From: Lentisphaeria bacterium | GTDB lineage: Bacteria > Verrucomicrobiota > Lentisphaeria > Victivallales > UBA1829 | Assembly: GCA_017615635.1 (NCBI GenBank) | Contig: JAFZZR010000170.1 | Coordinates: 1 to 37,274, forward strand | Direction of reading: 5' to 3' | Length of the DNA stretch: 37,274 nt | Shown here: piece by piece, positions 22,155 to 31,003 of the stretch | How the letters are laid out: each line of letters begins with the position of its first letter | Position numbering within the stretch: position 1 is the stretch's first letter | The notes under the pieces: generated by a model | Seen by the model: the letters and a program-made list of their open reading frames with translations, nothing else | Databases searched by the model: none | What the model was told of the DNA's origin: nothing | Made by a program: the position numbers and the translations under genes

Positions 22155-23249
22155 GTGGCTTATTCTTCTGACATTTCCATCGGTTCTGCGGAGTCCGCCG
22201 GCCCCTCCGGACGAAGGACGATCCGGACCGCCATCGGGCCCGAAGCGGACCGGAAACGGCTGGACTCGTTTCTCGCGGAAAGATTCACCTACCGTTCCCG
22301 CTCCCAGTGGCAGGAGACGGTCCGGAAGGGGGAGATCCTTGTCAACGGCCGTGCCGTCCGGCCCTCCCGGATCCTGCGTGCGGGGGAAGAAGTGGAATTT
22401 GTCCCCGATGAATCGGAGCTGACGGAACCGCCGGTGGACGAAAGCTTCACGATAGAATATGAAACACCCGATTTTCTGGCCGCGGGCAAACCGGGAAATC
22501 TCCCGGTCCATCCCTCGGGCCGCTACTTCCGCCATACGCTTCTGATGCTTCTCCGGGAACGCTGCGGAGAGGTGTATCCCGTCAACCGTCTGGACCGGGA
22601 GACGTCGGGACTGATCCTGTTTGCGAAGACACCCCGTGCGGCGAAACTCCTGACGAAACTGTTCGAAGGCGGCAGGATCCGGAAAACCTATCAGGCCGTC
22701 GTCCACGGAGTGTTTCCCGCACGGATCGAAGCGCGGGGATTCCTGGGACCGGATCCGGAGAGCGCCGTGACGAAGAAACGGAGATTCTTTCGGGAACGGC
22801 CGTCCGAGGATCCGGGCGAGATCCAGACCGCCGAAACGGAATTCCGTCTTCTGGCGTCCGACGGATCCCGGAGTCTGGTGGAATGCACGCCGCACACGGG
22901 CCGACTGCATCAGATCCGGGCCACGCTGTTCTCCCTGGGATTTCCTCTGCTGGGCGACAAGCTGTACGGACCGGACGACGCCCTGTTTCTCCGTCAGGCG
23001 GCGGGAACGCTCACGGAAGAGGATCGGGCGTCTCTGATCCTGCCGAACCAGGCGCTTCATGCGCAGAAGCTGGAATTCGTCTCGCCCTTTACCGGGGAAG
23101 ATATCCGACTGACCATGCCCGCACCGTTTGCTGCTCATCCCGCCGTATCCGGTCTGTTCCATTCGGCGGAAGGATCCGGAGTCCGCCCCGAAGGACATGC
23201 GGATCCCTCCTTTCTCATCGAAAGGGAAAGCGTAAGGCAGAACGGCTGA
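22155..23249 (+). CDS. RluA-family rRNA/tRNA pseudouridine synthase
   Basis: The 364-residue protein should convert uridines to pseudouridine in rRNA or tRNA. An S4 RNA-binding domain (about 35-85, KRLDSFLAERF ... KGEILVNGRAV) precedes the RluA catalytic domain. The catalytic Asp is D147 in NRLDRETSG; the residue before Arg is Asn where His is usual. Later motifs ECTPHTGRLHQIRATL and PLLGDKLYG are standard. The domain order matches the RluC/RluD group. It begins with GTG and has a weak Shine-Dalgarno site, so the start is the least certain part. The last 40 residues extend past the family core. It converges on the oxidoreductase operon with a 7-bp gap. Confidence 0.92.
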   Translation: MAYSSDISIGSAESAGPSGRRTIRTAIGPEADRKRLDSFLAERFTYRSRSQWQETVRKGEILVNGRAVRPSRILRAGEEVEFVPDESELTEPPVDESFTIEYETPDFLAAGKPGNLPVHPSGRYFRHTLLMLLRERCGEVYPVNRLDRETSGLILFAKTPRAAKLLTKLFEGGRIRKTYQAVVHGVFPARIEARGFLGPDPESAVTKKRRFFRERPSEDPGEIQTAETEFRLLASDGSRSLVECTPHTGRLHQIRATLFSLGFPLLGDKLYGPDDALFLRQAAGTLTEEDRASLILPNQALHAQKLEFVSPFTGEDIRLTMPAPFAAHPAVSGLFHSAEGSGVRPEGHADPSFLIERESVRQNG

Positions 23250-23256
23250 TCTTCCG

Positions 23257-24213
23257 TCAGCGGATGGAAAGGATCACCTTGCCCGTGTTTCCGCCGGACG
23301 AAAGGACCTGATGGGCGGCCTCGACCTCCGATATGGGGAAGACGCCGTGAATCACGCTCCGGATCTTTCCGGATTCCAAAGCAGGCCAGACGAAATTCTC
23401 CAGCTCCCGCAGGACCCGGCCTTTCTGTTCGTCGGTGCGGCTCCGCAGAGTGGTCCCCTTCAGAGTCAGCCCCAACTTGAAGAAGGGTCGGAGCGGAATG
23501 TCGGAGTGTTCCCCGCCCAGCGTGCTGACGACGACCCACCGTCCACCCCGGGCCATCCGGATCAGATGTTCTCCCAGCCCCGGGCCGGCGACGCAATCCA
23601 GCGACACGTTGGGCGGATTCGCCTCCAGCACGGCGTCCAGATTGTCCATTCTGCGGTTGACGACGATATCGACCCCCAGATTCTTCAAGAAGTCGATCTT
23701 GGCAGGCGACCCGGCCACGGCAATGACTTTTGCGCCCATGATTTTCGCAAGCTGAACGGCGGCGGTACCCAGTCCGGAAGCGGCGGCCTGCATCAGGAAC
23801 GTCTCGCCGGACTTCAGGTCCGCTTCGAATTTCAAATTCAGGCAGGCCGTGGCCCAGACTTCCGGCAGCGAGGCAGCCTCCGTCATGGAAAAACCGCGGG
23901 GAATCCCCATGACCAGCTCTTCCGGCACGCGGACCTTCTCCGCATAACCGCCGCCGCCAAGCAGAGCGCAGACCTTGTCCCCGGGCTTCCAGCGGCTTCC
24001 CGCAGGTGCGGAGAGAACGACTCCGGCGGCTTCCAGCCCCATCCATTCGGGCCAGCCGGGCGGAGGCGGATATTTTCCCTGTCTCTGGAGAAGATCCGCC
24101 CGGTTCACGCCCGCGGCGTGGACCTCGATCAGAACATCGTGTTCGCGGGGCGTCGGGTCGGGGACATCTGTCCACCGCATATTCTTTTCGGAATCGACGA
24201 GAATGGCTTTCAT
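23257..24213 (-). CDS. Zinc-free MDR oxidoreductase, quinone-oxidoreductase-like
   Basis: The 318-residue product belongs to the medium-chain dehydrogenase family of the NAD(P)H:quinone oxidoreductase (QOR/PIG3) type. N-terminal motif GVNRADLLQRQGKYPPPPG at about 36-54 and the nucleotide-binding stretch AAASGLGTAAVQLAK are typical, and structural zinc cysteines are absent. It likely uses NADPH to reduce an enone or quinone. The frame allows a GTG at 24222, but this lies inside the Shine-Dalgarno site GAGGTGAA, so the ATG at 24213 is the real start. It is last of the five-gene minus-strand operon, 5 bp after the second Gfo/Idh gene. Confidence 0.88.
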   Translation of the reverse strand: MKAILVDSEKNMRWTDVPDPTPREHDVLIEVHAAGVNRADLLQRQGKYPPPPGWPEWMGLEAAGVVLSAPAGSRWKPGDKVCALLGGGGYAEKVRVPEELVMGIPRGFSMTEAASLPEVWATACLNLKFEADLKSGETFLMQAAASGLGTAAVQLAKIMGAKVIAVAGSPAKIDFLKNLGVDIVVNRRMDNLDAVLEANPPNVSLDCVAGPGLGEHLIRMARGGRWVVVSTLGGEHSDIPLRPFFKLGLTLKGTTLRSRTDEQKGRVLRELENFVWPALESGKIRSVIHGVFPISEVEAAHQVLSSGGNTGKVILSIR

Positions 24214-24218
24214 ATTGT

Positions 24219-25322
24219 TCACCTCAAAGGATTGTCACGATTGGTCAGGGGGAAATGGATCCGGCGGTCTTCCAGGGCGGAAAGATAGATCCCGTTGATG
24301 ATCTCCTGCGTATCCAGGGCATCTTCGATCCGGCAGCTCAATTCCTCCCGCCCATCCATGGCCGCCAGCAGATTCCTCGCCGCCTCGCGGTTCCCCTCGG
24401 CAAAATACCACATGCAGAACCACTCCTCGTGAAGCGGGGCCGCCCCGGGGATCTCGGGAAGCGGATCGAAGGGGATCGTCTCCCACACGGATTCATCGGC
24501 CGTAAAACAGCGGGAAGGCGAAAAACGGACAAGCCGTTTCTTGTCGTAACAGACGGAAAGAGAGCCTTTCGCCCCCACCACCGTCACGCTCATGCGGACT
24601 TTCGAGCCGTCGTACATATCGCGGCGGCTCTCGAAGGTCCCGTTGACCCCGTTGGGGAAACGGAGACGGACGGAGATATCATCGCCGGCCACCAGTCCCA
24701 TGGGCTCCTCCGTGGGCAGATGGTCACCCTTCGCAAGAGGTCTTCCGTTCTGCCACACCTCCGCCGTCAGGCTTTCGGGCTTTCCGAAAAGCATGCACCC
24801 GATATCCAGAATATGAGTCCCGAGAACCAGAAGATCCTCCCCTCCCCCGCGCTCATCTTCCTTGCCGCGCCCGTAAAACGTCAAAGGCGTCCCGATCATG
24901 CCGGATTCCACACAGCGCCGGAGCGTACGGAACACTTTGGAATACCGGGCAAGATGGGCCGGCGCCACCAGACAGTGATTTTTCTTCGCCAGCGCGGTCA
25001 GCTCGTCCAGCTCGGAGAGTTCCGAGGAGACGGGCTTTTCGCAAAACACATGGATCCCGCGGGACAGAGCCTTCTTCATCGGATCGTAGTGGTCTTCCGG
25101 AAGACGCGAACCGAGCACCACCACCGAAAGATCCTCCTTCTCCATCATTTCATCGAAGGACGGATAACGCCGGACCGCTCCGATCTTGTCCAGATAGGGC
25201 GGCTCGGGATTGGGATCCGCCAGCACCAGTTCCACATCCGGCAGTCCGGTGAACGCCAGATGCGTACCGTGCGTTCCCCTGCCCGGCCTCAGCGAGTCAT
25301 AGTAGATACCGATCCTTTTCAT
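24219..25322 (-). CDS. Gfo/Idh/MocA-family oxidoreductase (second copy)
   Basis: The 367-residue protein is a Gfo/Idh/MocA-type NAD(P)-dependent sugar or inositol oxidoreductase. The family catalytic motif CEKPVSS is present with K96, and the His/Asp region THILDIGCMLFG near 170-180 fits. The N-terminal nucleotide loop is unusual: GIYYDSLRPGRGTHG replaces the normal GxGxxG, so cofactor binding may be changed. It overlaps the preceding MDR gene by 4 bp (ATGA) and lies 5 bp from the next. Its presence with another Gfo/Idh, an SDR and two MDR proteins suggests stepwise oxidation or epimerisation of a sugar. Confidence 0.86.
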   Translation of the reverse strand: MKRIGIYYDSLRPGRGTHGTHLAFTGLPDVELVLADPNPEPPYLDKIGAVRRYPSFDEMMEKEDLSVVVLGSRLPEDHYDPMKKALSRGIHVFCEKPVSSELSELDELTALAKKNHCLVAPAHLARYSKVFRTLRRCVESGMIGTPLTFYGRGKEDERGGGEDLLVLGTHILDIGCMLFGKPESLTAEVWQNGRPLAKGDHLPTEEPMGLVAGDDISVRLRFPNGVNGTFESRRDMYDGSKVRMSVTVVGAKGSLSVCYDKKRLVRFSPSRCFTADESVWETIPFDPLPEIPGAAPLHEEWFCMWYFAEGNREAARNLLAAMDGREELSCRIEDALDTQEIINGIYLSALEDRRIHFPLTNRDNPLR

Positions 25323-26332
25323 GCGGTCACCCCGTTCCAGTCGAATACCGCGCCCAGCATATCCGGGTCGCGGGAAATAAAACGTTCATATACGGAAACC
25401 GCGTTCTCAGGCTTCTCCACCACGGTAAGCAGCGGACGCACGTCCAGCTTCTTCGCCAGCATGAGCTCCATGAGCACGGTCATATCGTCGCGCATGGTCC
25501 AGCAGCCGGGATGCGAATCACAGGCAGGCCGGACCAGATTGCTGCCGCCGAGCAGCTGGATGCACGGACGATGCACATACTTGTAAAAATCGATCTCCTT
25601 CGTGGGAGTCCGGGAACACCCCACCAGCGCCACGCGGCCGAAGGGCGCCGTCATTTTCAGGACATCCAGCAGAGCCTGAGGCGAACCGGTGACCTCCACG
25701 GCGCAGGCCACGCCCTTTCCTCCCCGCGTCAGGCCGTGCACCTTCTCGAACAATCCGGGCTCGTCCGGCGAGAAGGCGTAATCGGCTCCGTAGCTGCGGG
25801 CGATGGCACGGCGCTTTTCATTGAAATCGGTGACGATCAGGGGAAAGGCTCCGCTCAGGACCGCGCACCGGGAAGCGATCAGCCCCAGCAGACCCAATCC
25901 CGCCACGAGGAACGCCTCGCCCAGCTCGGGCCGGACCTTCCGGACACCCTGAAATCCCATGCATCCCACCACGGCGAAAATGGCCTCCTTCGGATCCAGT
26001 CCGCCGGGCACCTTCACCACATCCTGCTTCTTCTTCAGCAGACGGGAACGATGGGCGCTGTGATAGACCAGGACCCGGTCGCCGATCTCGAACTCCGAAG
26101 ATCCTTCGCCGCGGTCCTCCACCCGGGCCACCGCGCTGTAGCCGAGAACCTTGGGATAGACATCGCCGCCCGCCCGGTTCATCAGACAATCCATCTCCGT
26201 GCCCGGCGAGATCAGCGTGTACTCGGTCCGGAGCAAAAGCTCGTCCCAGCCCAGCCGTTCGGGCACGGGCAGGTCGAACGAGGTGAAATCCACCTTGCCG
26301 ACGTCCGAAAATTGAATCTGCATTTCCCTCAT
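25319..26332 (-). CDS. MDR-family dehydrogenase with altered zinc site
   Basis: The 337-residue protein is a medium-chain alcohol dehydrogenase-like oxidoreductase. The nucleotide-binding loop AGLGLLGLIASRCA is clear, followed by the acidic strand end VTDFNEKRR. The N-terminal catalytic region reads LISPGTEMDCLMNRAGG and VLGYSAVARV, so the usual GHE motif is replaced by GYS and the zinc ligands appear lost. SPGTE-type members occur among dehydrogenases acting on modified sugars or pigments. It shares ATGA overlaps with the SDR gene before it and the Gfo/Idh gene after it, so it is tightly coupled in the operon. An ATG nine bases downstream is an alternative start. Confidence 0.85.
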   Translation of the reverse strand: MREMQIQFSDVGKVDFTSFDLPVPERLGWDELLLRTEYTLISPGTEMDCLMNRAGGDVYPKVLGYSAVARVEDRGEGSSEFEIGDRVLVYHSAHRSRLLKKKQDVVKVPGGLDPKEAIFAVVGCMGFQGVRKVRPELGEAFLVAGLGLLGLIASRCAVLSGAFPLIVTDFNEKRRAIARSYGADYAFSPDEPGLFEKVHGLTRGGKGVACAVEVTGSPQALLDVLKMTAPFGRVALVGCSRTPTKEIDFYKYVHRPCIQLLGGSNLVRPACDSHPGCWTMRDDMTVLMELMLAKKLDVRPLLTVVEKPENAVSVYERFISRDPDMLGAVFDWNGVTA

Positions 26333-27042
26333 CAGAGATTGTCTCCCCGCAGACCGAGACCGCGTCCGCCGTCGATCACGTAATTCTGCCCGGTGATGAA
26401 CCCGGACTTTTCGTCATCCAGAAGGAATTCGACCAGGTTCGCCACATCCTCCGCCGTGCAGAGCCGCGTCAGATACGAATGCCGGTGCGCAAACGCCGCC
26501 GGATCCGCCGGCATTGCATCGGGCCGCTGAACCTTGCCCGGGCACACGCAGTTCACACGGACATTGCTGGGTCCGAACTCCATGGCCCACGCCTTCGTCG
26601 CCGCAATAATGCCCGCCTTCGCAGCTCCGTAGTCCGAATTTCCCACCATTCCGCCCAGAGCCACCATGCTGGATATGTTCACAATGACGCCGGATTTCTG
26701 TTCCAGCAGATACGGAGCCACCGCCCGGGTGCACCAGAACGTGCCGAACAGGTTCATCTCCAGAATGGCCCGCAGGACCTCCGGTTTCTGCACGGCAAAA
26801 GGACGGGACTCCTTCCGGGAGCTCCCGCCCGCACAGTTCACCAGTCCGTCGAGTCTTCCGTACTCTTCATGGACCTTCGCCACTTCCCGGCTCACCGCGT
26901 CATAGTCCGTGATGTCCACGGGATGTTCCGAATGAAGATCGAATACCACGGGACGGCAGCCCGCTTTTTTCAGGCGGTTCACAATGGCTCCCCCGAGGTA
27001 GCCCTGCCCGCCGGTGACGATGATGACGGAGTCTTTCTTCAT
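26332..27042 (-). CDS. Short-chain dehydrogenase/reductase (SDR)
   Basis: The 236-residue protein is a classical SDR. The Rossmann loop is TGGQGYLG at 10-17, NCAGG lies at 69-73, and the catalytic set is Ser in NISS (near 124), Y138 and K142 in YGAAK. D35 after the second strand suggests NAD rather than NADP. The end VIDGGRGLGL is standard. It likely oxidises or reduces a secondary alcohol of a sugar acid or polyol. It overlaps the Gfo/Idh gene before it (4 bp) and the MDR gene after it, which are hallmarks of one translational unit. Confidence 0.93.
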   Translation of the reverse strand: MKKDSVIIVTGGQGYLGGAIVNRLKKAGCRPVVFDLHSEHPVDITDYDAVSREVAKVHEEYGRLDGLVNCAGGSSRKESRPFAVQKPEVLRAILEMNLFGTFWCTRAVAPYLLEQKSGVIVNISSMVALGGMVGNSDYGAAKAGIIAATKAWAMEFGPSNVRVNCVCPGKVQRPDAMPADPAAFAHRHSYLTRLCTAEDVANLVEFLLDDEKSGFITGQNYVIDGGRGLGLRGDNL

Positions 27043-28073
27043 TTTTTCTCCTCCTCAAAATTTCCGCTGATGTATCCGCAGGATGCCAGCAGACACCGAT
27101 GCAGCAGAAGTTCATGTTCATATCCAAATGGATTGTTTATTTCTCCGCGGACGATCCGCGCAAACTCCAGAAGCTGGGCGTCGTACCGTCCGCCCATGGG
27201 CCCCAGATCCACCTGTCGGGTTCCCGCCTCGAATCCGCCGCGCGGCTCCTTGAGCGTCAGCCGGGGCATGAGAGGCCGCGTCCGGTACTCTTTATCCGAA
27301 GAAAATTCAATGGGACAGTGCTCGAACGTCCCGTTCGTTCCGCACACGATCAGCCGCCGATGCTTCATCCCGTCCACCTCGTCCACGGAAACGCGGACCG
27401 TGGCCGTGGCCTTGGGATATTCCAGCACGGCAAGGCCGTTGTCCACCAGCCCGTCGGCGCGCGTCTGCTTCAGAAACGGCGTGATCTTCTGCGGTTCGCC
27501 AAGCATCTGCAGGACAAGATCGATAAGGTATCCGGCAAAGATATACATGGCTCCCCCGCGGAACTGAGAAAGCCAGGCCCGGTATTCATCTCCGTCCCAG
27601 CGGCTCATGACCGCGTGGATCTCGAAAACATCGCCCAGCCAGCCGTCCCGGACCGCATTCACACAGAACTGAATGGCCGGATTGTAGCGGTACACATAGG
27701 CCAGCTGCAGCGCCAGGGACTTCTCTTTGCAGAGTTCCGTCAGCTTCCGGAATTCGGGAAGCGATTCGCCGCCCGGCTTGTCCAGATGGATATGGACCCC
27801 GCGTTCCGCCGCCCGAAGCGCCGCCGGGATCAGCTCTTTCCCGTCGGTCTCCACGGCAACGGCCTCCAGTCCGGGAATGGAATAGAGTTCCTCCTCCGTC
27901 AGGAACGGAAGGCCCTGATAGACGTCCAGATTTCCCCGTTTCTCCCGCCAGCGCGGATCGGGCTCCGTCACACCGACCACTTCGAACACATCCGGATGAG
28001 CCCGGAGCGCCCTCATTTTTTCAGAACCGTGATTGTGCCCGATGCCGATCTGTCCGATCTTGATCTTCTTCAT
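27039..28073 (-). CDS. Gfo/Idh/MocA-family oxidoreductase (first copy)
   Basis: The 344-residue protein opens with an NAD(P)-binding fold (KIGQIGIGHNHG at 5-16, a variant of GxGxxG) and carries the family's catalytic motif as LDKPGG, with K99 and Asp where Glu is usual. Residues about 130-340 form the alpha/beta substrate domain. It is first in the five-gene operon. The frame is open to 28187, but the predicted transcript starts near 28103, so the ATG at 28073 is preferred; another ATG at 28088 has no Shine-Dalgarno site. It overlaps the SDR gene by 4 bp. Confidence 0.88.
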   Translation of the reverse strand: MKKIKIGQIGIGHNHGSEKMRALRAHPDVFEVVGVTEPDPRWREKRGNLDVYQGLPFLTEEELYSIPGLEAVAVETDGKELIPAALRAAERGVHIHLDKPGGESLPEFRKLTELCKEKSLALQLAYVYRYNPAIQFCVNAVRDGWLGDVFEIHAVMSRWDGDEYRAWLSQFRGGAMYIFAGYLIDLVLQMLGEPQKITPFLKQTRADGLVDNGLAVLEYPKATATVRVSVDEVDGMKHRRLIVCGTNGTFEHCPIEFSSDKEYRTRPLMPRLTLKEPRGGFEAGTRQVDLGPMGGRYDAQLLEFARIVRGEINNPFGYEHELLLHRCLLASCGYISGNFEEEKK

Positions 28074-28109
28074 CCTCGCTGCCTTCATTGGGTTGATGAG
28101 TTCTGCGTC

Positions 28110-28137
28110 AATATATCCCTGGCGGAGCGAAAAACAA
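28110..28137 (-). promoter_or_regulatory. Promoter of the five-gene oxidoreductase operon
   Basis: On the minus strand TTGTTT (28132-28137), a 16-bp spacer and TATATT (28110-28115) lie about 37 bp before the first Gfo/Idh start codon. Confidence 0.7.
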
Positions 28138-28157
28138 GACATATTCGAGTGATTTTT

Positions 28158-28193
28158 TTGTAAATCGGCATGAAAACATTGATTCATTTACAA
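28158..28193. promoter_or_regulatory. Spaced inverted repeat upstream of the oxidoreductase operon
   Basis: TTGTAAAT (28158-28165) and ATTTACAA (28186-28193) form a perfect 8-bp inverted repeat with a 20-bp gap, about 20 bp upstream of the operon -35 box. This position fits an activator site. A shorter palindrome, TGATT/AATCA with a 7-bp gap, lies within 28180-28196. Confidence 0.45.
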
Positions 28194-28197
28194 TCAT

Positions 28198-28253
28198 CCG
28201 CTGAAAACTCCGACACCAATTGACTCCCACGCAACAGCGGAGCACCGAGTCAA
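28198..28253. repeat. Two interleaved inverted repeats at the end of the MmeI-like gene
   Basis: CCGCTG (28198-28203) pairs with CAGCGG (28235-28240), and TTGACTC (28220-28226) pairs with GAGTCAA (28247-28253). The pairs interlock, which in RNA would give a pseudoknot-like shape. The second pair overlaps the stop codon of the MmeI-like gene. No T run follows, so this is not a standard terminator. Confidence 0.4.
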
Positions 28254-30985
28254 GATCGTTTCGCCAGTTCGGAATATTTCCTGAACAGGTATTCCACGAT
28301 CGCCTTTTCGGAAATATCCGTCTTCAATCCGTAAGCTCGAAGCACGGCATAGTCGTTGGCTGTATGGGCTTTCCTCAATTCAGGCGGCATGGCCGTCTCA
28401 TCATAAAGATCCGCCAGACTGCAGTTCGGATATTGTGCACGGGCATCCAGGATCCCCTGCGCCGTCTTTTCGATAGCCTCTTTCTGTTCATCCGTCGGTT
28501 CACACCACGGGAAATTGTTGTAAACGACGTCTTTGCTGTAACGATACCGCATTTCCAATCGGCCGCAGACTGCCCGCATCCAGGCCATGTGAACGATGCT
28601 GGTCAATACGCCGAAATGATAAAGTGTAGCATTGGGAACCAAAAAAATAAGATCACTCGCAAGTTCCTGAGGGGAAAGAAATCCAACCGGCATGTAGAAT
28701 CGCCTTTCCGAGGATACTTTCGGTATTACGACATACGTGCCGGATGGCATATTTTCGACATGAAATCTGGTCGGGCGTTCCGCCAGTTTCACAGTACCGG
28801 GGCTTTTGCTGGCGAGACGGAATTCACGCACAGCCTGGACCCGTTTCAGACACTCCGGCATTTTTCTCAAGTCCGCGGGAGAACAGTCTCCCAGCCACAG
28901 ACAGTAACGGGGATGGCCGTTAATGAACTCATCCGCGCCGTACCACGGTTTGAAAAACGGTTCCGCCGAGGGTTCAAGTTGCAGGAAGGCCGCCCGTTCC
29001 TCCGCGGTAAAAAGGTAGTTTCCGCCGTCAATAGGTTTGTTTCCGATCCCGATTTCCGGCACGCTGCAAAGGGGCTTTGTCCGGCTGTCGATGAACATAT
29101 CCGGAGCATCGACCAGGTACGGATTGATGTTTTGCGCGATTTCGGGTCTTCCCGATTCATCGCAGATGACCTTTGTTCCGCGGGCTTCCCCGCAGCTGAA
29201 GCCGATAATGACGCAATGGACTTTTGCTTTCGCCCGTGCCTTGTTATCCCAGCGGAATGTCCGGTATGCGAAATCGATGTGGATATGATTTCGCTCGAAC
29301 AGCGGTTTCCATAAAATCGCCACCTGTTCCCCCTGCGTGATGGAATTGGTGGATACCAGCGCGGTCTTTATTTCCGGACGGATATTCATCATCTCCGCCG
29401 CCTTTTTGTACCAGCAGCAGACATAATCCAGATTGCCGGGATTTTTCGTGCCCGTAAAAAGGCTTTCGACATCCTGTTTCTGCTCTTTCCCCATGATCCG
29501 CGCCCCCAGAAAGGGCGGATTGCTGATGATATAACACATTCTGTCCGCCGGGATGACCGTATTCCAGTCAGTCGTCAGCGAGTTGCAGCAGTGGATGTTT
29601 TCGAACTTCGTCAGGGGAATGCGTTTGAAGACCTGCCCGAACTTTCTGCCGACCTCCTTGTTGCAGAGGTGATCCGTCAGCCACAGGGAGACATGAGCCA
29701 CCTGCGCGGGGAAATCGAGGATCTCGATCCCGTAGAACTGGTCGATCCTGACCTTGCAGATATGGGAGATATCCAGGAACTGCTGGTCATCGTCCCTGTA
29801 CAATTCAATAAGGGTCTGCAATTCCAGTTTTCTGATTTCCCGGTAGGTGACGACGAGGAAGTTGCCGCATCCGCAGGCTGGATCGAAGAAGGTCAAGGAA
29901 GCCAGTTTGTCCTGGAACTTCATCAGCAGATCTTTTCTGTCCCGCAAGTTCTTCAGCTGACAGATCCGGGCAAGTTCCTGCTTCAAGCTGTTCAGAAAAA
30001 GAGGCTCGATCACCTTGAGAATGTTTTCCCGGGAGGTGTAATGTGCGCCCAGATCGTGCCGTTCATCCTGATTCATCACGGACTGGAACATGGCGCCGAA
30101 AATTTCAGGGGAGATCTCCGCCCAGTCGAACTCCGCGCAGCGGAGCAAAGTATCCCGCATCCGGGAATCGAAATACGCCGTTTCCAGCGGCTCGGCAAAA
30201 AGCCCGCCGTTGATGTATGGAAAACCTTTCAAAAGTTCATCCATACTGCTCATCCGCTTCTCTTCCGGCTTGTTCAGGACAGAAAAGACACTGTTGACGG
30301 CTTCGCCCAGATCGTGCCCGTCCTCCGCGGTACGCAGTTCGATGTAATCGTAAAACTGATTGTCGTTGAATATGCCGGTATCATCGGCAAAAAGGCAGAA
30401 CAGGAGGCGAACGAGGTAGACTTCCAGCTGATGCCCCGTGTAGCCGGCCGCCTTCAGGGCGTCATGCAGTTTCCCCATATTTTCGGCAGCTTTGATGTTG
30501 ACAGGGGATTCTTCCATGTGTTCTGTTTTGCGATACCCGGCAATGGATTCGAACAGGCGGATATGTTTGGGAAAATCTTTCAGCGAAAAGGAAGTTTTTT
30601 CGCCGTGGTTGGTCATGTCATAATAATCGAAACGGGCGAAATCGGAGACCAGGATGATTTCCGTTTTTTTATCGGTGTCGAGATTTTCATAGTATTCGAA
30701 CGCCTGCCTGAATGCCTCGTTCAAATCCTTGCCCGTGGACTTCATTTCGATCAGGATCTTACCGGCCCAGAGCAGATCGATGGAGCCGATGCCTTTTTTG
30801 CCTTCGATCTTTACTTTGGATTCGAACTCCGCGACCTGTTTTTGATTCACGCCGAAAACATGGAAGAAATCGGACTCGAACGTCTGCGCATCCTGTTCTT
30901 CCACATGTTTCTGCTTCATTTGCCATTCTTCGGCAAATTTCGCAGCCCGAACTTCTATTTCTCCCCAGGACAGCGGCTTGAACAT
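28250..30985 (-). CDS. MmeI-like single-chain restriction-modification enzyme
   Basis: The 911-residue protein combines a nuclease and an adenine methyltransferase in one chain, as in MmeI (Type IIL/IIG) enzymes. The N-terminal nuclease has a PD-ExK-type triad: D70, then E80 and K82 in ILIEMKS. The methyltransferase domain has the lead LGAHYTSREN (312-321), motif I DPACGCGNF at 368-376 and motif IV NPPF at 489-492, an N6-adenine signature. A target-recognition region (about 600-800) and C-terminal domain follow. Such enzymes methylate one strand of their site and cut at a distance. GGAGAG precedes the ATG. It lies 18 bp after the TrmA-like gene with no promoter seen in the gap. By eye it is more AT-rich than its neighbours, suggesting acquisition. 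The target site cannot be read from sequence. Confidence 0.92.
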   Translation of the reverse strand: MFKPLSWGEIEVRAAKFAEEWQMKQKHVEEQDAQTFESDFFHVFGVNQKQVAEFESKVKIEGKKGIGSIDLLWAGKILIEMKSTGKDLNEAFRQAFEYYENLDTDKKTEIILVSDFARFDYYDMTNHGEKTSFSLKDFPKHIRLFESIAGYRKTEHMEESPVNIKAAENMGKLHDALKAAGYTGHQLEVYLVRLLFCLFADDTGIFNDNQFYDYIELRTAEDGHDLGEAVNSVFSVLNKPEEKRMSSMDELLKGFPYINGGLFAEPLETAYFDSRMRDTLLRCAEFDWAEISPEIFGAMFQSVMNQDERHDLGAHYTSRENILKVIEPLFLNSLKQELARICQLKNLRDRKDLLMKFQDKLASLTFFDPACGCGNFLVVTYREIRKLELQTLIELYRDDDQQFLDISHICKVRIDQFYGIEILDFPAQVAHVSLWLTDHLCNKEVGRKFGQVFKRIPLTKFENIHCCNSLTTDWNTVIPADRMCYIISNPPFLGARIMGKEQKQDVESLFTGTKNPGNLDYVCCWYKKAAEMMNIRPEIKTALVSTNSITQGEQVAILWKPLFERNHIHIDFAYRTFRWDNKARAKAKVHCVIIGFSCGEARGTKVICDESGRPEIAQNINPYLVDAPDMFIDSRTKPLCSVPEIGIGNKPIDGGNYLFTAEERAAFLQLEPSAEPFFKPWYGADEFINGHPRYCLWLGDCSPADLRKMPECLKRVQAVREFRLASKSPGTVKLAERPTRFHVENMPSGTYVVIPKVSSERRFYMPVGFLSPQELASDLIFLVPNATLYHFGVLTSIVHMAWMRAVCGRLEMRYRYSKDVVYNNFPWCEPTDEQKEAIEKTAQGILDARAQYPNCSLADLYDETAMPPELRKAHTANDYAVLRAYGLKTDISEKAIVEYLFRKYSELAKRS

Positions 30986-31003
30986 ATTTCTCTCTCCAAA
31001 ATT

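Noticed and set aside
24214..24222. GTG start for the quinone-oxidoreductase-like gene
   Set aside because: The GTG is part of the Shine-Dalgarno site GAGGTGAA that serves the ATG at 24213.
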